Assembly (NCBI GenBank): GCA_911728435.2 | Contig: OU452199.1 | Span: 39,381,253-39,445,252, forward strand | Length of the DNA: 64,000 bases | Origin: Apoderus coryli | Taxonomy: Eukaryota > Arthropoda > Insecta > Coleoptera > Attelabidae | Direction: 5' to 3' | Shown here: in pieces, positions 54,673-64,000 of the stretch | How the letters are laid out: every line of letters begins with the position of its first letter | Position numbering within the stretch: the first letter of the stretch is position 1 | Program-made: the position numbers and the translations under genes | The notes under the pieces: generated by a model | What the model was told of the DNA's origin: nothing | What the model saw: only the letters and a program-made list of their open reading frames with translations | The model's database searches: none

Positions 54673-55910
54673 CATATTCAGTCTTTATGTGTACCTAGAT
54701 ATTGTTTCTAATGTACGATATTTCACTTCTGACGAAATTTTAATGGGTCAGCAGTTATAACGTCATCGTTAAAATATGTATGAGCCGATATGATGTCATT
54801 ATTATTTTCAAGTGTTTGTATTCTTTATTAAACAGAATTTCAAAATTATCTGAAAGTCAAGGGTAGGGAGACGTTGAGGTTGGACGTATCTACCACCACC
54901 ACCAAAGTAAATAGAGAAAATGACAAAATTATTTGTGAATATGCCTTGTACGATATTTGATTGTTTTGATAAATTAACCGATTGATTCATTAAAATTTAA
55001 GGGTGATTTTCATTTATCATCATTAGCACCCCAGACGGGTTTAATGCTTTTTTACTCTGTCACCATATCGTTCTTTGTTCCTTTGTTATTGTTTCTGGGT
55101 GATGATTGTTATGTAATTTTTTTGTTTGGTTTTTGTGAGAAAGCAGATTGAGGTGAAGGTCAAACGAGTGATGATTAGCTTGTGAGTTATATGTTGGTGC
55201 TTGCGCGAGGTGAATAAACCACCACTATTGCTTTTCATTGGAATAGTCCCATCGCTTTCCTAGAAATTCGGGAATTTCTCGGAAGCGTGATTGACTAAAG
55301 GACACTGCACACGTTGAAGCTTTACTTATTTTAACTTAGATACATAATAGCTTAATATGTGGTTTAAAATAGCTCACTTTATTTTAATTTATAACAAAAC
55401 TCTCTAGTTTGGTGGCAATAGCAGGTATAGCTGTTTTTATATAAACTTCATATTCAAAGATATATTCATAGCAAAATGTTGGATCTGTTATAATATTTAT
55501 TATAGAAAGGACATTGTACTATTCGATTACCTGCAACTATTTATTTTAACACACTTCCTATAATAGTTAATGTGTTATTAGTTATATTTCAATCATTATA
55601 TCATATGACACAAGATTCCTGAACAGTGAGGGCACTGCACTTTCTTTAGTTGTTTATGTTAACACTCTTTAAACATGTCAATTTAAAAAAGGCTGAATCT
55701 ACAGGTTTCAATTTGGATGCCAAAAGTAGAGTGATGAGTCAGATGATTATGTTCTTCTTCTACTTTTTCTTGCTCGTAAATTTCTTTCAACTTAGTTAGT
55801 TATAAAAGTCCCCTGTAGGAGCAAGATACTTTTCGTCAATTTTTTTCTTCTCTGTTCTCTGATTGCTTCTTTTTGCTGCTCTAAAATTGAAGCTTAATAT
55901 TCTGCAGATA
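54673..55910. other. AT-rich spacer, no recognised gene
   Basis: No supported frame, repeat or RNA was seen over about 1.2 kb. Confidence 0.35.
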
Positions 55911-56650
55911 TACAGGGTGTTTCAGAAAGACATGGCCAAAATTTGTAAGCGAATTGGGGACATCTAACCATGAACAAAACCTAAATTGTAATTTTTCGAA
56001 AAGTCCTTATTTACAAAGATACAGGGTGTTAAAGATGACTGCCTGAGGACGATTTTTTTGGAATATTTTCGAAACAAGTAAAGATGAATTAACCAAATGT
56101 AGCATATTTATTCACCTACTTAAATGTCGTAAACTGACATGAAATTGAATAAAAAAGGATGACCATAGGAGTGTAAACGGGGGGGACCCTTGCCTTAATT
56201 ATAACCTAACTTTTTGTCCTTGTGATTTTTAATCATTTTGTGTCGAAAATGTGATAAAATAAAGTTTTCTACATAAAAAAGGCATACTTCTTTTTTCTCG
56301 AAAAACTTAAAGGTTTTCGAGAAATTCGAGTTTTAAAATTTTGGGACAAAACTGGTCCTTAGTAAACAGCATTAATAAAATTATTGAAATACAGTTTGCT
56401 AACGAAAAGTTTTCCAAAATTTTATTAATGCTTTGTACTAAGGACGAGTTTTGTCTTAAAATTTTCAAACTGGAATTTCTCGAAAACCTTTAAGTTTTTC
56501 GAGAGAAAAGAAGTATGACTTTTTTATGTAGAAAACTTTATTTTAACACATTTTTGAAACAAAATGAATAAAAATCACAAGAAAAAAATGGTCCCCCGTT
56601 TACCCGCCTATGGTCATTCTTTTTTATTCAACTTAATGTGAGTTTACGAC
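55911..56650. mobile_element. Foldback element, copy 2, right end truncated
   Basis: It starts TACAGGGTGTTTCAGAAAGA with TA before it, and follows copy 1 (17176) through the centre (gaaatacagtttgctaacga) into the right arm as far as gagtttacgacattta, where similarity ends. Its outer end is closer to the TACAGGGTG consensus than copy 1 is. Confidence 0.8.
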
Positions 56651-57774
56651 ATTTAAATCTTTTTCAACCGAACATCTCCCAGGATAATTTTTTGTTTTTT
56701 TACTATTTTAATGTAGAAAAACAAACTTTTAAAAAATTCACGATTAATTACACGGTGGCTTCTTCAGATCTGGACCTACTTTTACAAAAATTATTTCCAA
56801 AAAACGAGTACTCCCTATTTATTGAACACACCTCGTAGTAGCAGAAATGTGAACCGATAAACCTCGATGTCTACAGCGGCCCTTTATCCCCAATAAACAG
56901 AGGGGAAGATAAATCGATTAAACAAATTATTATTCGGCTCTAGAGGCGGACGACTGGTTGGCATGGGAGAGACTGAGAGGAGACTGTTCGGATTGAGCAT
57001 GTGTGTAAGTGTGCCAGAGAGCGAGAGTCCTTTGCGTGTGCCACCGACACCAACCAACAATATAGACTAGTCAAGTTCACTAGGATATAGTACATACCCT
57101 CTCATTTTCCCCAATGTGGATCAGTAGGTCCTTGGAAGCGGTATAGGGAACAGTTCGCTGGTTCGAACTGACTATACCTTTACTTTTGAGCATTTACAAG
57201 CAGTAATCTCGCGTATTTGTACATTATATTTGTCGCAATTTAAATATTTTAGAAATTCATACAATAAACAAAGTTTTATACAATAAAATGTGAGTTATCG
57301 TAATGTTTTTGCACTTAGTTATTTAGATAGAAAATGCACTTGGCATGTTTATGCATCGTATATTTTAGATTCTTGGATTGTTTTTCAATAAATTTAATCT
57401 TATTAGGTATAGCGAATATACAGGGTGAGTCACGACGTACGCCATTTATTGTTTTTTTTTGCAGGTACATTGGCTACGTTTTAAAATTAATTTTTAAATG
57501 GGATGCCCTATATTTTATTACATTGTTGAATTAGGTATGAACAAATTAGATAGACTCTCGTAATGGTTCTCTATACCTAAATACTGAATACGTTTTGATT
57601 TATTCTGAATTTGGATAAAATTAACCGGACAAAGAAAATTTTGTTCAAAATCAATCCTGAATAACTTTTTTGGTATTGCATCAATTTTGCCAATTTTTGT
57701 TCGATTTTTAGGCCGTTTTATTGTCATCATTTTTTCATATCGAAACTTCAAAAATTTCGAACGGATTTGTTGTT
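56651..57774. other. Unassigned; GC-richer block 56850-57180
   Basis: 56850-57180 stands out by GC content and gagagactgagaggagactg-like purine runs; it could be a solo LTR or an exon remnant, but no paired ends, primer site or frame was found. A tacagggtgagtcacgacgt end lies at 57420 and a degenerate partner (gatgccctatatt) at 57500. Confidence 0.3.
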
Positions 57775-58230
57775 ATACAGGGGTGTACAAAAAGTTACAT
57801 TTACTCTTAACTTTTCAACACCCTGTAGAAAAATCTCACGACCTAATAATGATTTTTTTGCAACATTTTGAAGCCCCATCTTTTCTGAACAACTCGTTTT
57901 TTGATTCATACCGATATCTGTGTTCTTAAAGGAAAAACACTGTTTGCAAAGAAATAATGCAACAAAAAAATTAAAACATGGATAACGGCGGTATTGAGAA
58001 TTTTTCTTTTGTTCTAAAATCGAGTATTTCCTCCATGAGCTTGCATATCACTTCTCATCCTCCTCAATTAAAAAAGCAACCACGTCTTGCGGTATTTGTT
58101 ACCACTCATTTGTCAGTGCCTCTTCTAACGCAACCAAAGTTTCCCATAAATTGGATGATAATTGATAATTGAAGATATCTCAATATCTATAAGCGATAGA
58201 CAAAAAATCGTCTCTGTTTTCAAATATACA
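57775..58230. mobile_element. Tc1-like fragment
   Basis: tacaggggtgtacaaaaagt at 57776 and atacagggtaattcacaa at 58228 flank a decayed Tc1-type transposase C-terminus on the minus strand. Boundaries are uncertain. Confidence 0.45.
57985..58165 (-). pseudogene. Tc1-type transposase C-terminal scrap
   Basis: The minus strand reads LVALEEALTNEW, stop, QIPQDVVAFLI, then ASSWRKYSIL, matching the end-of-protein pattern of Tc1 transposases (A---EW--IPQ--I). Two in-frame stops. Confidence 0.55.
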
Positions 58231-59384
58231 GGGTAATTCACAAAAGCGCAGCAGACCAAATTTGCTCTTTCACATAACATAAATAAATGCGGCTCTAAAA
58301 GACAAGGAAAATAAACATCAACTGTGCTAAACTTTTCAAAACCTCAAAAGATGCGTGCAAGAAGGCCAAAAAGGTCGCAACTGTTTATCGTTTGTGCAAC
58401 CAGGCATATTGCATTCCTTGTTACTTGAAAAATCATTGATTTTGTTTATAATTGATGTCCAAAGTACTCATTTTTGTTAGTTATAATGTTTTTAATATGA
58501 ATTTTTAATTTATTTGATATATTTTTTTTGATATTCAAAAACTTTGATATTTTGTGTTTGTTTTGTCCGATTAAAATGTTTTTTTTACCAAAACGTAGAG
58601 TTTTCTTTTCTCCAGAGTCCTCCTGAGTTAATTAAATTTTTACTGACACGTCTATTTTTATTTCAGCCCATACAAAAAGGACTCTTAGACAATTGCACTT
58701 AAAAGAATAATTCAAATGACAAAAAATTTCTACTACTACTGTTTTTTATGAAAAAACGGTTAGCCTTAAGCTCATGAAATATAATATCAATAAAAAGTAT
58801 AGGAAAGGGACTTCTCGAATTTAGGCAAATTTACAGGGTGTCCCATTTAACATTTTGCCATAAAAATACAATTTAGAAAATGTGACCACCCTGAAAAATT
58901 ACAAATCACATGTCAATAAAATCCAGGAAAACGGCGAAAAGAAGGGAATTCAATTCAAATTCCATAGTCGTTCGGGAAAGTGTTCGTTTTCCTAAGTACA
59001 CAATATACTATTATTTGATTTATTTGCCAATTTAACTTGCGAAAAATACTATACTGGGTGTTCAGATTCTTCTGTGCTATTATTTATCTATTCTAACTAT
59101 AATATCTTCCTTACCTCAAATGGAACACCCTGTATATTTTCGTTCTACCATGTAAACCTTCAAGTGTCAAAATTATTCGGATAAATTTTATGTTTTTTTT
59201 TTAAGTTTTGACCAATACCTTCTTCTCCCTTTTGCCGTGGAATTAAATATGTGTATTGCATATGGTACGGAGAGCTAAAAAACATCTGGCACAGTTTTCT
59301 GTCGTACAGGTCGTATGTTTATTGGGAAATTTGTCTTATTAATACATCCAGGGTATTTTTATTGATTTTTCGTAATTCGACTTT
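58231..59384. other. Spacer with several solo TACAGGGTG ends
   Basis: Solo ends: tacagggtgtcccatttaac (58834), actgggtgttcagatt (59053), ggaacaccctgtat (59123). tatggtacggagagctaaa at 59262 is the dispersed motif also at 7369 and 21366. No gene. Confidence 0.4.
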
Positions 59385-60027
59385 TTGCTATTTGAAAATA
59401 ACCATATTAATCGTCCTAATTGTGTTATATTTTTGGGACTCCAAATTGATTTAAAGCTTAAGTTTGATGAACATGTTAAACTGTTGGGCAGGAAGGTTAC
59501 ATCTGGCTGTTATGCTTTGAGAGTTGTGTCAGGGGCTCTTGGACTGAAAGTTGCACGAAATGTGTATTTTTCTTTAGTGGAGGCGTATCTTCGATATGGA
59601 ATAGCGTTCTGGGGTACTTGTAGCCAAACTTTGTTTAAGAGTATATTTACACTGCTGAAGCGGGCTGTTCGTTATATGTGTAGGACAGATTTTACTGCAA
59701 GTTGTAGAGAATTATTCAAAAAACACCGAATAGTCACTCTTACATCACTGTTCATTTTAGAAACTGTATGTCCTATTCATAAAAATGTAAGAAACATTAA
59801 CAGCTCGGCTCCACCTAGTCACGCTTATCCCACGAGACTAGTTCAGCGGGTGCACTTGCCTATACCGAGGTCTGCCTTGGTAAAAAAATCACTCCTTTAT
59901 GTACAATCATTTGCCGCCAAACTTGACGGCTGTAAAAAATCCCAAGCAATTTAGGGAGGCTGTTAAGCGCGTTCTTCTTGAGAAGGCCTATTACTCACTG
60001 GAGGACTACTTTGCTGATGCGTGGTAG
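59385..60027 (+). pseudogene. Non-LTR retrotransposon C-terminal fragment
   Basis: It reads VIFLGLQIDLKLKFDEHV, then LKVARNVYFSLVEAYLRYGI and LLKRAVRYMCRTDFTASCRE, then shifts frame near 59905 into LTAVKNPKQFREAVKRVLLE and AYYSLEDYFADAW plus stop at 60025-60027. The upstream RT core is absent. One frameshift only, so fairly young. Same clade as the copy at 53955. Confidence 0.85.
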
Positions 60028-60104
60028 TGTTTGTTTTGATTTTGTTGTGTTGGTCCGCTTTTGGCTTGGTTTGATGATTTTAATGTATTATATTTTTTCT
60101 GTTC

Positions 60105-60745
60105 TGCTACTTGCATTTATATATATACAAGGATAAAATCCAAAGAGTTCAGAATGCTTGCATTAGATTCGCGTGCTCAGTGCCATACAAGTCTTATATC
60201 ACTCCTTTTCTCGATCGGCTAAACGAGCCTAGATTGTCTGTCAGACTTGAGTATCTTTACGTAATATTATTGTATAAAGTGTATCACTCGGATACACCTA
60301 TCTATTTAAAAGAACTATTACAACGGAGGGCTGATGTTCAGAGTGTGAGTATACGGCATAACACTTTCACGATTCCACAGGATGTAACTTCGAAGTTTGA
60401 GGGCTGCTTCTCTTATGTGGCGCCTCAACTTCTGAACAAAGTAAATGATTTGTTGGACTTGCCTTTGCCACGATTATGGTTGCGTTTGGCACAGTAAGTT
60501 TTTGTTTCGAGTTTTTGTTTTATTTTCTTACAATTTACTTTCTGATCTATATTAATTTAGGAATGGGTAGAGTGGAAGAATGGCTTAAAGTCAAATCTCT
60601 TTCCTTTTGTGTGATGATTGTCGTACCAGATGTATATTTAATATTTGATGTATAATATGTACGATTATTATATGTATTATTATTTTGTAAATGTTATTTG
60701 TAAAATGTTATCACACAATAAATCGTTTATTTATTTATTTAAATG
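60105..60745 (+). pseudogene. Non-LTR retrotransposon C-terminus and 3' UTR
   Basis: KIQRVQNACIRFACSVPYKS, then LYVILLYKVYHSDTPIYLKE and RHNTFTIPQDVTSKFEGCFS, with the stop at 60495-60497. The 3' UTR contains gggtagagtggaagaatggc, shared with the copy at 25548, and ends near aataaatcgtttatttattt. It directly follows another LINE fragment (59385-60027), giving a head-to-tail pair of different families. Confidence 0.85.
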
Positions 60746-61059
60746 TAAATCCATTATGAAAATATAATTTTCATTTGTTAATAACAGCAAGCCAAAAAAA
60801 TACAGGGTTCCTTTAATTTTTTTGATCAGTGTATATATAAAATTTTGACCTGAGGTCATAAAATGAAGGACTGCATAAAAAATTTCGGGTGTGTCGATCT
60901 CCTCAATGGTTAGATTTTTCTGAAAATCTACTAAAATACGAATTTACGGAAGTCCCTCAAGAGACCTCACAAAATATAAGACTTGATTTATGTTGTGTTG
61001 TTATTTACATATTTTACTTCATTAATGTTTGGGGGATTTGAGATTTTACTCTTGCCTTC
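60746..61059. other. Spacer with Tc1-like end remnant
   Basis: atacagggttcctttaattt and ttttgatcagtgtat at 60801-60834 look like fused Tc1-type ends. No gene. Confidence 0.35.
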
Positions 61060-61258
61060 CTACTAACACGGACAACATAATGTAGTAGGTTTACGTATGT
61101 TTTTAAAATATTTTTGTTATATTGTGTTTCAAACGATTAATTACATTAATCTTTTGTATTTCTATACGTCTTTGTTATATATTATTTTAAGTATGACTTT
61201 GTCTACAAGAACTTTTGTGATTCTTTTATGACAATAAAGTTAAAGTTATTATTATTAT
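61060..61258 (+). mobile_element. LINE 3' UTR and (TTA)n tail
   Basis: tatgacaataaagttaaag plus ttattattattat matches the 3' end of the minus-strand LINE at 53955. No coding part. Confidence 0.55.
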
Positions 61259-61403
61259 AAGGTTGGCTTGCTATAATGGCTAAATTTAGAAAATATTGGG
61301 AATTTGGTGCAAGAATGTTAGTTAGGATATTTAAATGGAACACCCTGTACCTGTACCGTGTACTTTTCCTGGTTATATTATAAAATTGGCATTATTAAAT
61401 TGT

Positions 61404-61602
61404 AAACTGACAGTCGTTTTACCACTTCACCAAAACACTTCTTTTTAAATCTCGACGCGCGTTTCGCTAACAATGTTAGCATCCTCAGGAGAGAATTAAA
61501 TCAGTTTTAATTCTCTCCTGAGGATGCTAACATTGTTAGCGAAACGCGCGTCGAGATTTAAAAAGAAGTGTTTTGGTGAAGTGGTAAAACGACTGTCAGT
61601 TT
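61404..61602. repeat. Perfect or near-perfect hairpin, arms 97 bp
   Basis: From aaactgacagtcgttttacc to its mirror ggtaaaacgactgtcagttt with a 5-base loop, tcagt. No mismatch was noticed when reading both arms. The core includes ctgaggatgctaacattgtt and agcgaaacgcgcgtcgag. Confidence 0.92.
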
Positions 61603-62106
61603 AGTGTTCTACGCCAAAGGTTCTACTCATCGATTATATTATTAAATTGTAAAAATTCAAAATCCTAACTATTTTCAAGCATAAATTATCGCGGCTACCA
61701 GGACATTCAAAAGTAATAAAACACAAATTAATGGGATATAGGCACGCAATAGAGTGGTGGTTGCCAAAATCAACAGATTGGCGCGAGCTCTGCTAATATT
61801 ATGCCTGAACGGATTTCTATTCCATTAAACATATAGGTACCTACACATAATAATCATGTGATCATATTCGTTCAATTGCAAAGTCTTTCAAAGATTAGAC
61901 CTTTGCGAGGGCTACTTTTTATTCGTGGTCCTCGGTATCTATATTGGTGGTGTATGGGGTTGTTCACATATCATTTTTAGTTCGTCTAAATCGCATTTTG
62001 GACTTGGACTCATAGTCTTAAAATTCAGTGATTATCAGTAGTAATACCCCTAGGGTCTTGATAATACCGAGATAATTTTGTCTTAGAGAATGCCGAAAGC
62101 GTGTTG
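61603..62106. other. Spacer downstream of the Crypton-like frame
   Basis: On the minus strand this is the 3' flank of the recombinase relic; no continuation with the expected His-X-X-Arg or Tyr motif was found. Confidence 0.35.
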
Positions 62107-62973
62107 CTACATATTAATTGTGTTCTTGCCTACCGGTATATTGTCAAACCATGTGTCACTTTCGGATTTCCAGAAACGATTTGGTCTCAAGAATAGGCGA
62201 CTGGAACTAATATTTTTCCCCCTTTTGGACAATAATTTATGGAATAACCGAGCAGGGCGTGCACTTTCGTTTGCAATATTTGGAACAAACCACTTATTAT
62301 TTGTACAACTTTTCGATCCTCCTTGGCATGTTTTACTGAATATTGGATTGTATTCAATTCTGTTAGTTGGCGTTCCATCATTATTTTTCTCAATCGTGAA
62401 AGAATCTATAAGGCAATCAGCTGGTTCACCACCTCGCCAAGCTAACTCAACAGCTACAATATGGTAAATTTTTTTTTGTAAACCTTCTGGTGTACATTCA
62501 TCCCATAATCCAATGATTCTAGGCAAATTAGTTGAACTCAAATTTGATGAACTGCATTTTCGTTTGTTTGGATCCTGCTGTAATCTTTTACGTTTTGTAT
62601 TTCTTGCATCTCGCGCATTTTTGATTATCAAGCTGGTAAACGGGTCGAATACAATTTTGAAGTCATTGAAGTATTTTTCCTGGAGTAGCCTACTCGTAGT
62701 ATTCCAAATTGTTTTTACAGTTGCTTCTTTATATTCAGTTCCGTCAGCTTTTGTCATATTTACCGCATAATCTTTCAATATGTTAGCCAAATTATGCAAA
62801 CTCGTTTCAGCATTCAGTTCGTATTTACTGGTCGCACAAAACTCGAGAAATATTTTCCCTACATATTTTTTTGATTTGATTGTATTTTTTGGTATATTAT
62901 CAGATATAATATCATTAATTGCATCGTTAGATGCAATACCAAATCTTCGCGATATTTTAAAACCAGTTGTCAA
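62107..62973 (-). pseudogene. Crypton/DUF3504-like tyrosine recombinase, truncated
   Basis: The minus-strand frame of about 288 codons, open without stops, contains the N-terminal SAM-like part (KSKKYVGKIFLEFCATSKYE, DYAVNMTKADGTEYKEATVK) and the start of the catalytic part (TPEGLQKKIYHIVAVELAWR, then GGEPADC, IEYNPIFSKTCQGGSK, FLRPNRFWKS and PVGKNTIN). This is the layout of Crypton-derived DUF3504 proteins (KIAA1958/QRICH1/ZMYM type). No ATG precedes the conserved start; the first in-frame Met is around residue 73. The C-terminal H-X-X-R and nucleophile Tyr region is missing after the stop at 62107. Either a truncated transposon gene or one exon of a larger gene. Confidence 0.72.
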
Positions 62974-63689
62974 TTTGACGTTTAATTAATTTTTAATAAA
63001 AAAAACACCAAACTGAAAACACCACATGTAGGGTATTATGGCTGTAATCCAGAGGTGATTGGATGAAATTTGACACATGACTTAAAATTAAGTAATTTGA
63101 TTGGTTACTATATTTGTTCTCAGCAATTTTAGTCAAACAAGGGCCATATATATATATATTGTCAATAATATAACCCCTAGCTGATTGCGTTATCATGCTA
63201 TCTCACCATGAGACAACTTGTGTTTGTTTCACTTGTATTTAGTTTAAAAACATATTAGATACTGTCATTTCGTAATATAAATTTTACGCTTATACAAATA
63301 GTTGTTATAAACGTAAAATTATCTAGTATTCATCTTAATTTTTACTTATTACTCAGCTAAGAGGATCTTTGGGGAAGCGAAAAAAATGTTTAGTAAAAAA
63401 TTATCTTTAGAATTTCATTAAACCTGTTGGGAATTTTTGTTTGATAGAATCTAGCAGTTACTGGGCCGACGCACTGATCATTTTGAATCTCGTTTAAAAC
63501 TGTCCTCCAATGCAAAATTCAAACGTAATTTCATGGATGGAATGACTAATTCTGTTCAATCTACAAATGTAAAAAATACCTATAGAGTGTTCCATTTAAA
63601 ATTCTGTATTACACTCAAATATAATTAAAAAATGTCTTTAACACCAAGAAACTTGCAAAGACGCAATAGTCGGCCGGTAGGTGATGGCG
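62974..63689. other. AT-rich spacer
   Basis: gagtgttccatttaaaattc at 63585 is a solo transposon end. No gene. Confidence 0.35.
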
Positions 63690-63830
63690 GCTGTATTTTG
63701 AGATGCAAACGGAGTAAGAGTCCTCAACTACCTCCAAAAAGAAACCACCATCAACAGCGACTATTACTGTGCATTTTTGGATCGATTGAAAGCAGAAATC
63801 GCAAAGAAACCGCCACATTTTAAATACCAT
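63690..63830 (+). pseudogene. Mariner transposase fragment
   Basis: It reads AVF, stop, DANGVRVLNYLQKETTINSD and YYCAFLDRLKAEIAKKPPHF, the mariner (DD34D) segment that follows the first catalytic Asp region (WDA-G; L-YL-KG-TIN--YY---LDRL). The Trp of the usual WDA motif is the stop codon. Upstream and downstream parts are absent; aaccctgtatag follows at 63841. Confidence 0.82.
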
Positions 63831-64000
63831 GATTTTGATCAACCCTGTATAGCCCCCCCCTAATAAGAAGCCCACCTTGTACAGTTATTAGCCCTCGAAA
63901 GATCCTAAAGATAAACAGCTAAAAGTTGCAGTAATTAATGATCAATATCAATATTTTTTTCCAGTACGGATCTGTGTCGGTTGCGTCATGGATCGTGGCC
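63831..64000. other. Right edge, unassigned
   Basis: ccaccttgtacagttatt near 63870 is a possible solo end. Nothing else is seen. Confidence 0.3.

Noticed and set aside
56830..57300. Possible solo LTR
   Set aside because: GC-richer and plausible in length, but no paired TG...CA ends with target duplication or primer-binding site could be shown.

Overview
The window is an AT-rich animal genome segment, almost certainly arthropod and most likely insect. The evidence is a peritrophin-type chitin-binding mucin gene with GT-AG introns at the left edge, a neuropeptide F-like precursor gene with its own splice sites, and a dense population of insect-style Tc1/mariner-like transposon relics and non-LTR retrotransposons. 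The order of insect cannot be told from the sequence alone. There is no sign of bacterial gene organisation (no operons, Shine-Dalgarno sites or CRISPR).

Layout. 1-2840: 3' part of a three-CBM14-domain, Thr-rich, acidic chitin-binding protein (three exons seen, + strand, poly(A) signal at 2833). 2840-7790: repeats, dominated by a higher-order array of 'cgaacgcctatg' modules at 5189-7275. 7791-8368: a compact minus-strand gene whose spliced product is a signal peptide followed by a 37-residue NPY/NPF-like peptide ending RY-GKR, with the intron splitting the Arg codon as in the NPF/NPY family. 8480-18142: a run of foldback elements (long inverted repeats), several with TA target duplications and TACAGGGTG-like ends; one encloses the C-terminal part of an IS630/Tc1-type transposase. 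18190-23403: dispersed repeats, a near-perfect hairpin containing X-box-like motifs, possible isolated exons and a decayed non-LTR reverse transcriptase. 23528-30107: more TIR elements, including a 2.1-kb element with a broken HTH/DDE transposase and a 2.5-kb foldback holding the transposase N-terminus and two hairpins with identical loops. 33540-35965: the best preserved mobile element, a 5'-truncated non-LTR retrotransposon with an intact 760-codon reverse-transcriptase reading frame. 38389-46345: nested LINE-in-transposon insertions, a reverse copy of the 'cgaacgcctatg' array, a transposase relic, and a degenerate array. 47679-48800: tRNA-derived repeats and a unit of about 318 bp carrying a well-formed type I hammerhead ribozyme. 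50884-54672: a 2.2-kb foldback and a TIR element invaded by a LINE. 55911-64000: a third copy of one foldback family, Tc1 and mariner transposase fragments, three LINE 3' ends, a 97-bp-arm hairpin and a Crypton/DUF3504-like tyrosine-recombinase relic (62107-62973).

How it fits together. Only two host genes are well supported (the chitin-binding mucin and the NPF-like precursor). The rest is a graveyard where Tc1/mariner-type transposases supplied many short TIR/foldback derivatives and non-LTR elements with (TTA)n tails inserted into them. The most unusual items are the hammerhead ribozyme unit, the hidden neuropeptide gene, the twin hairpins with one shared loop, and the higher-order repeat family. 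All calls come from reading the sequence; no database search was run.
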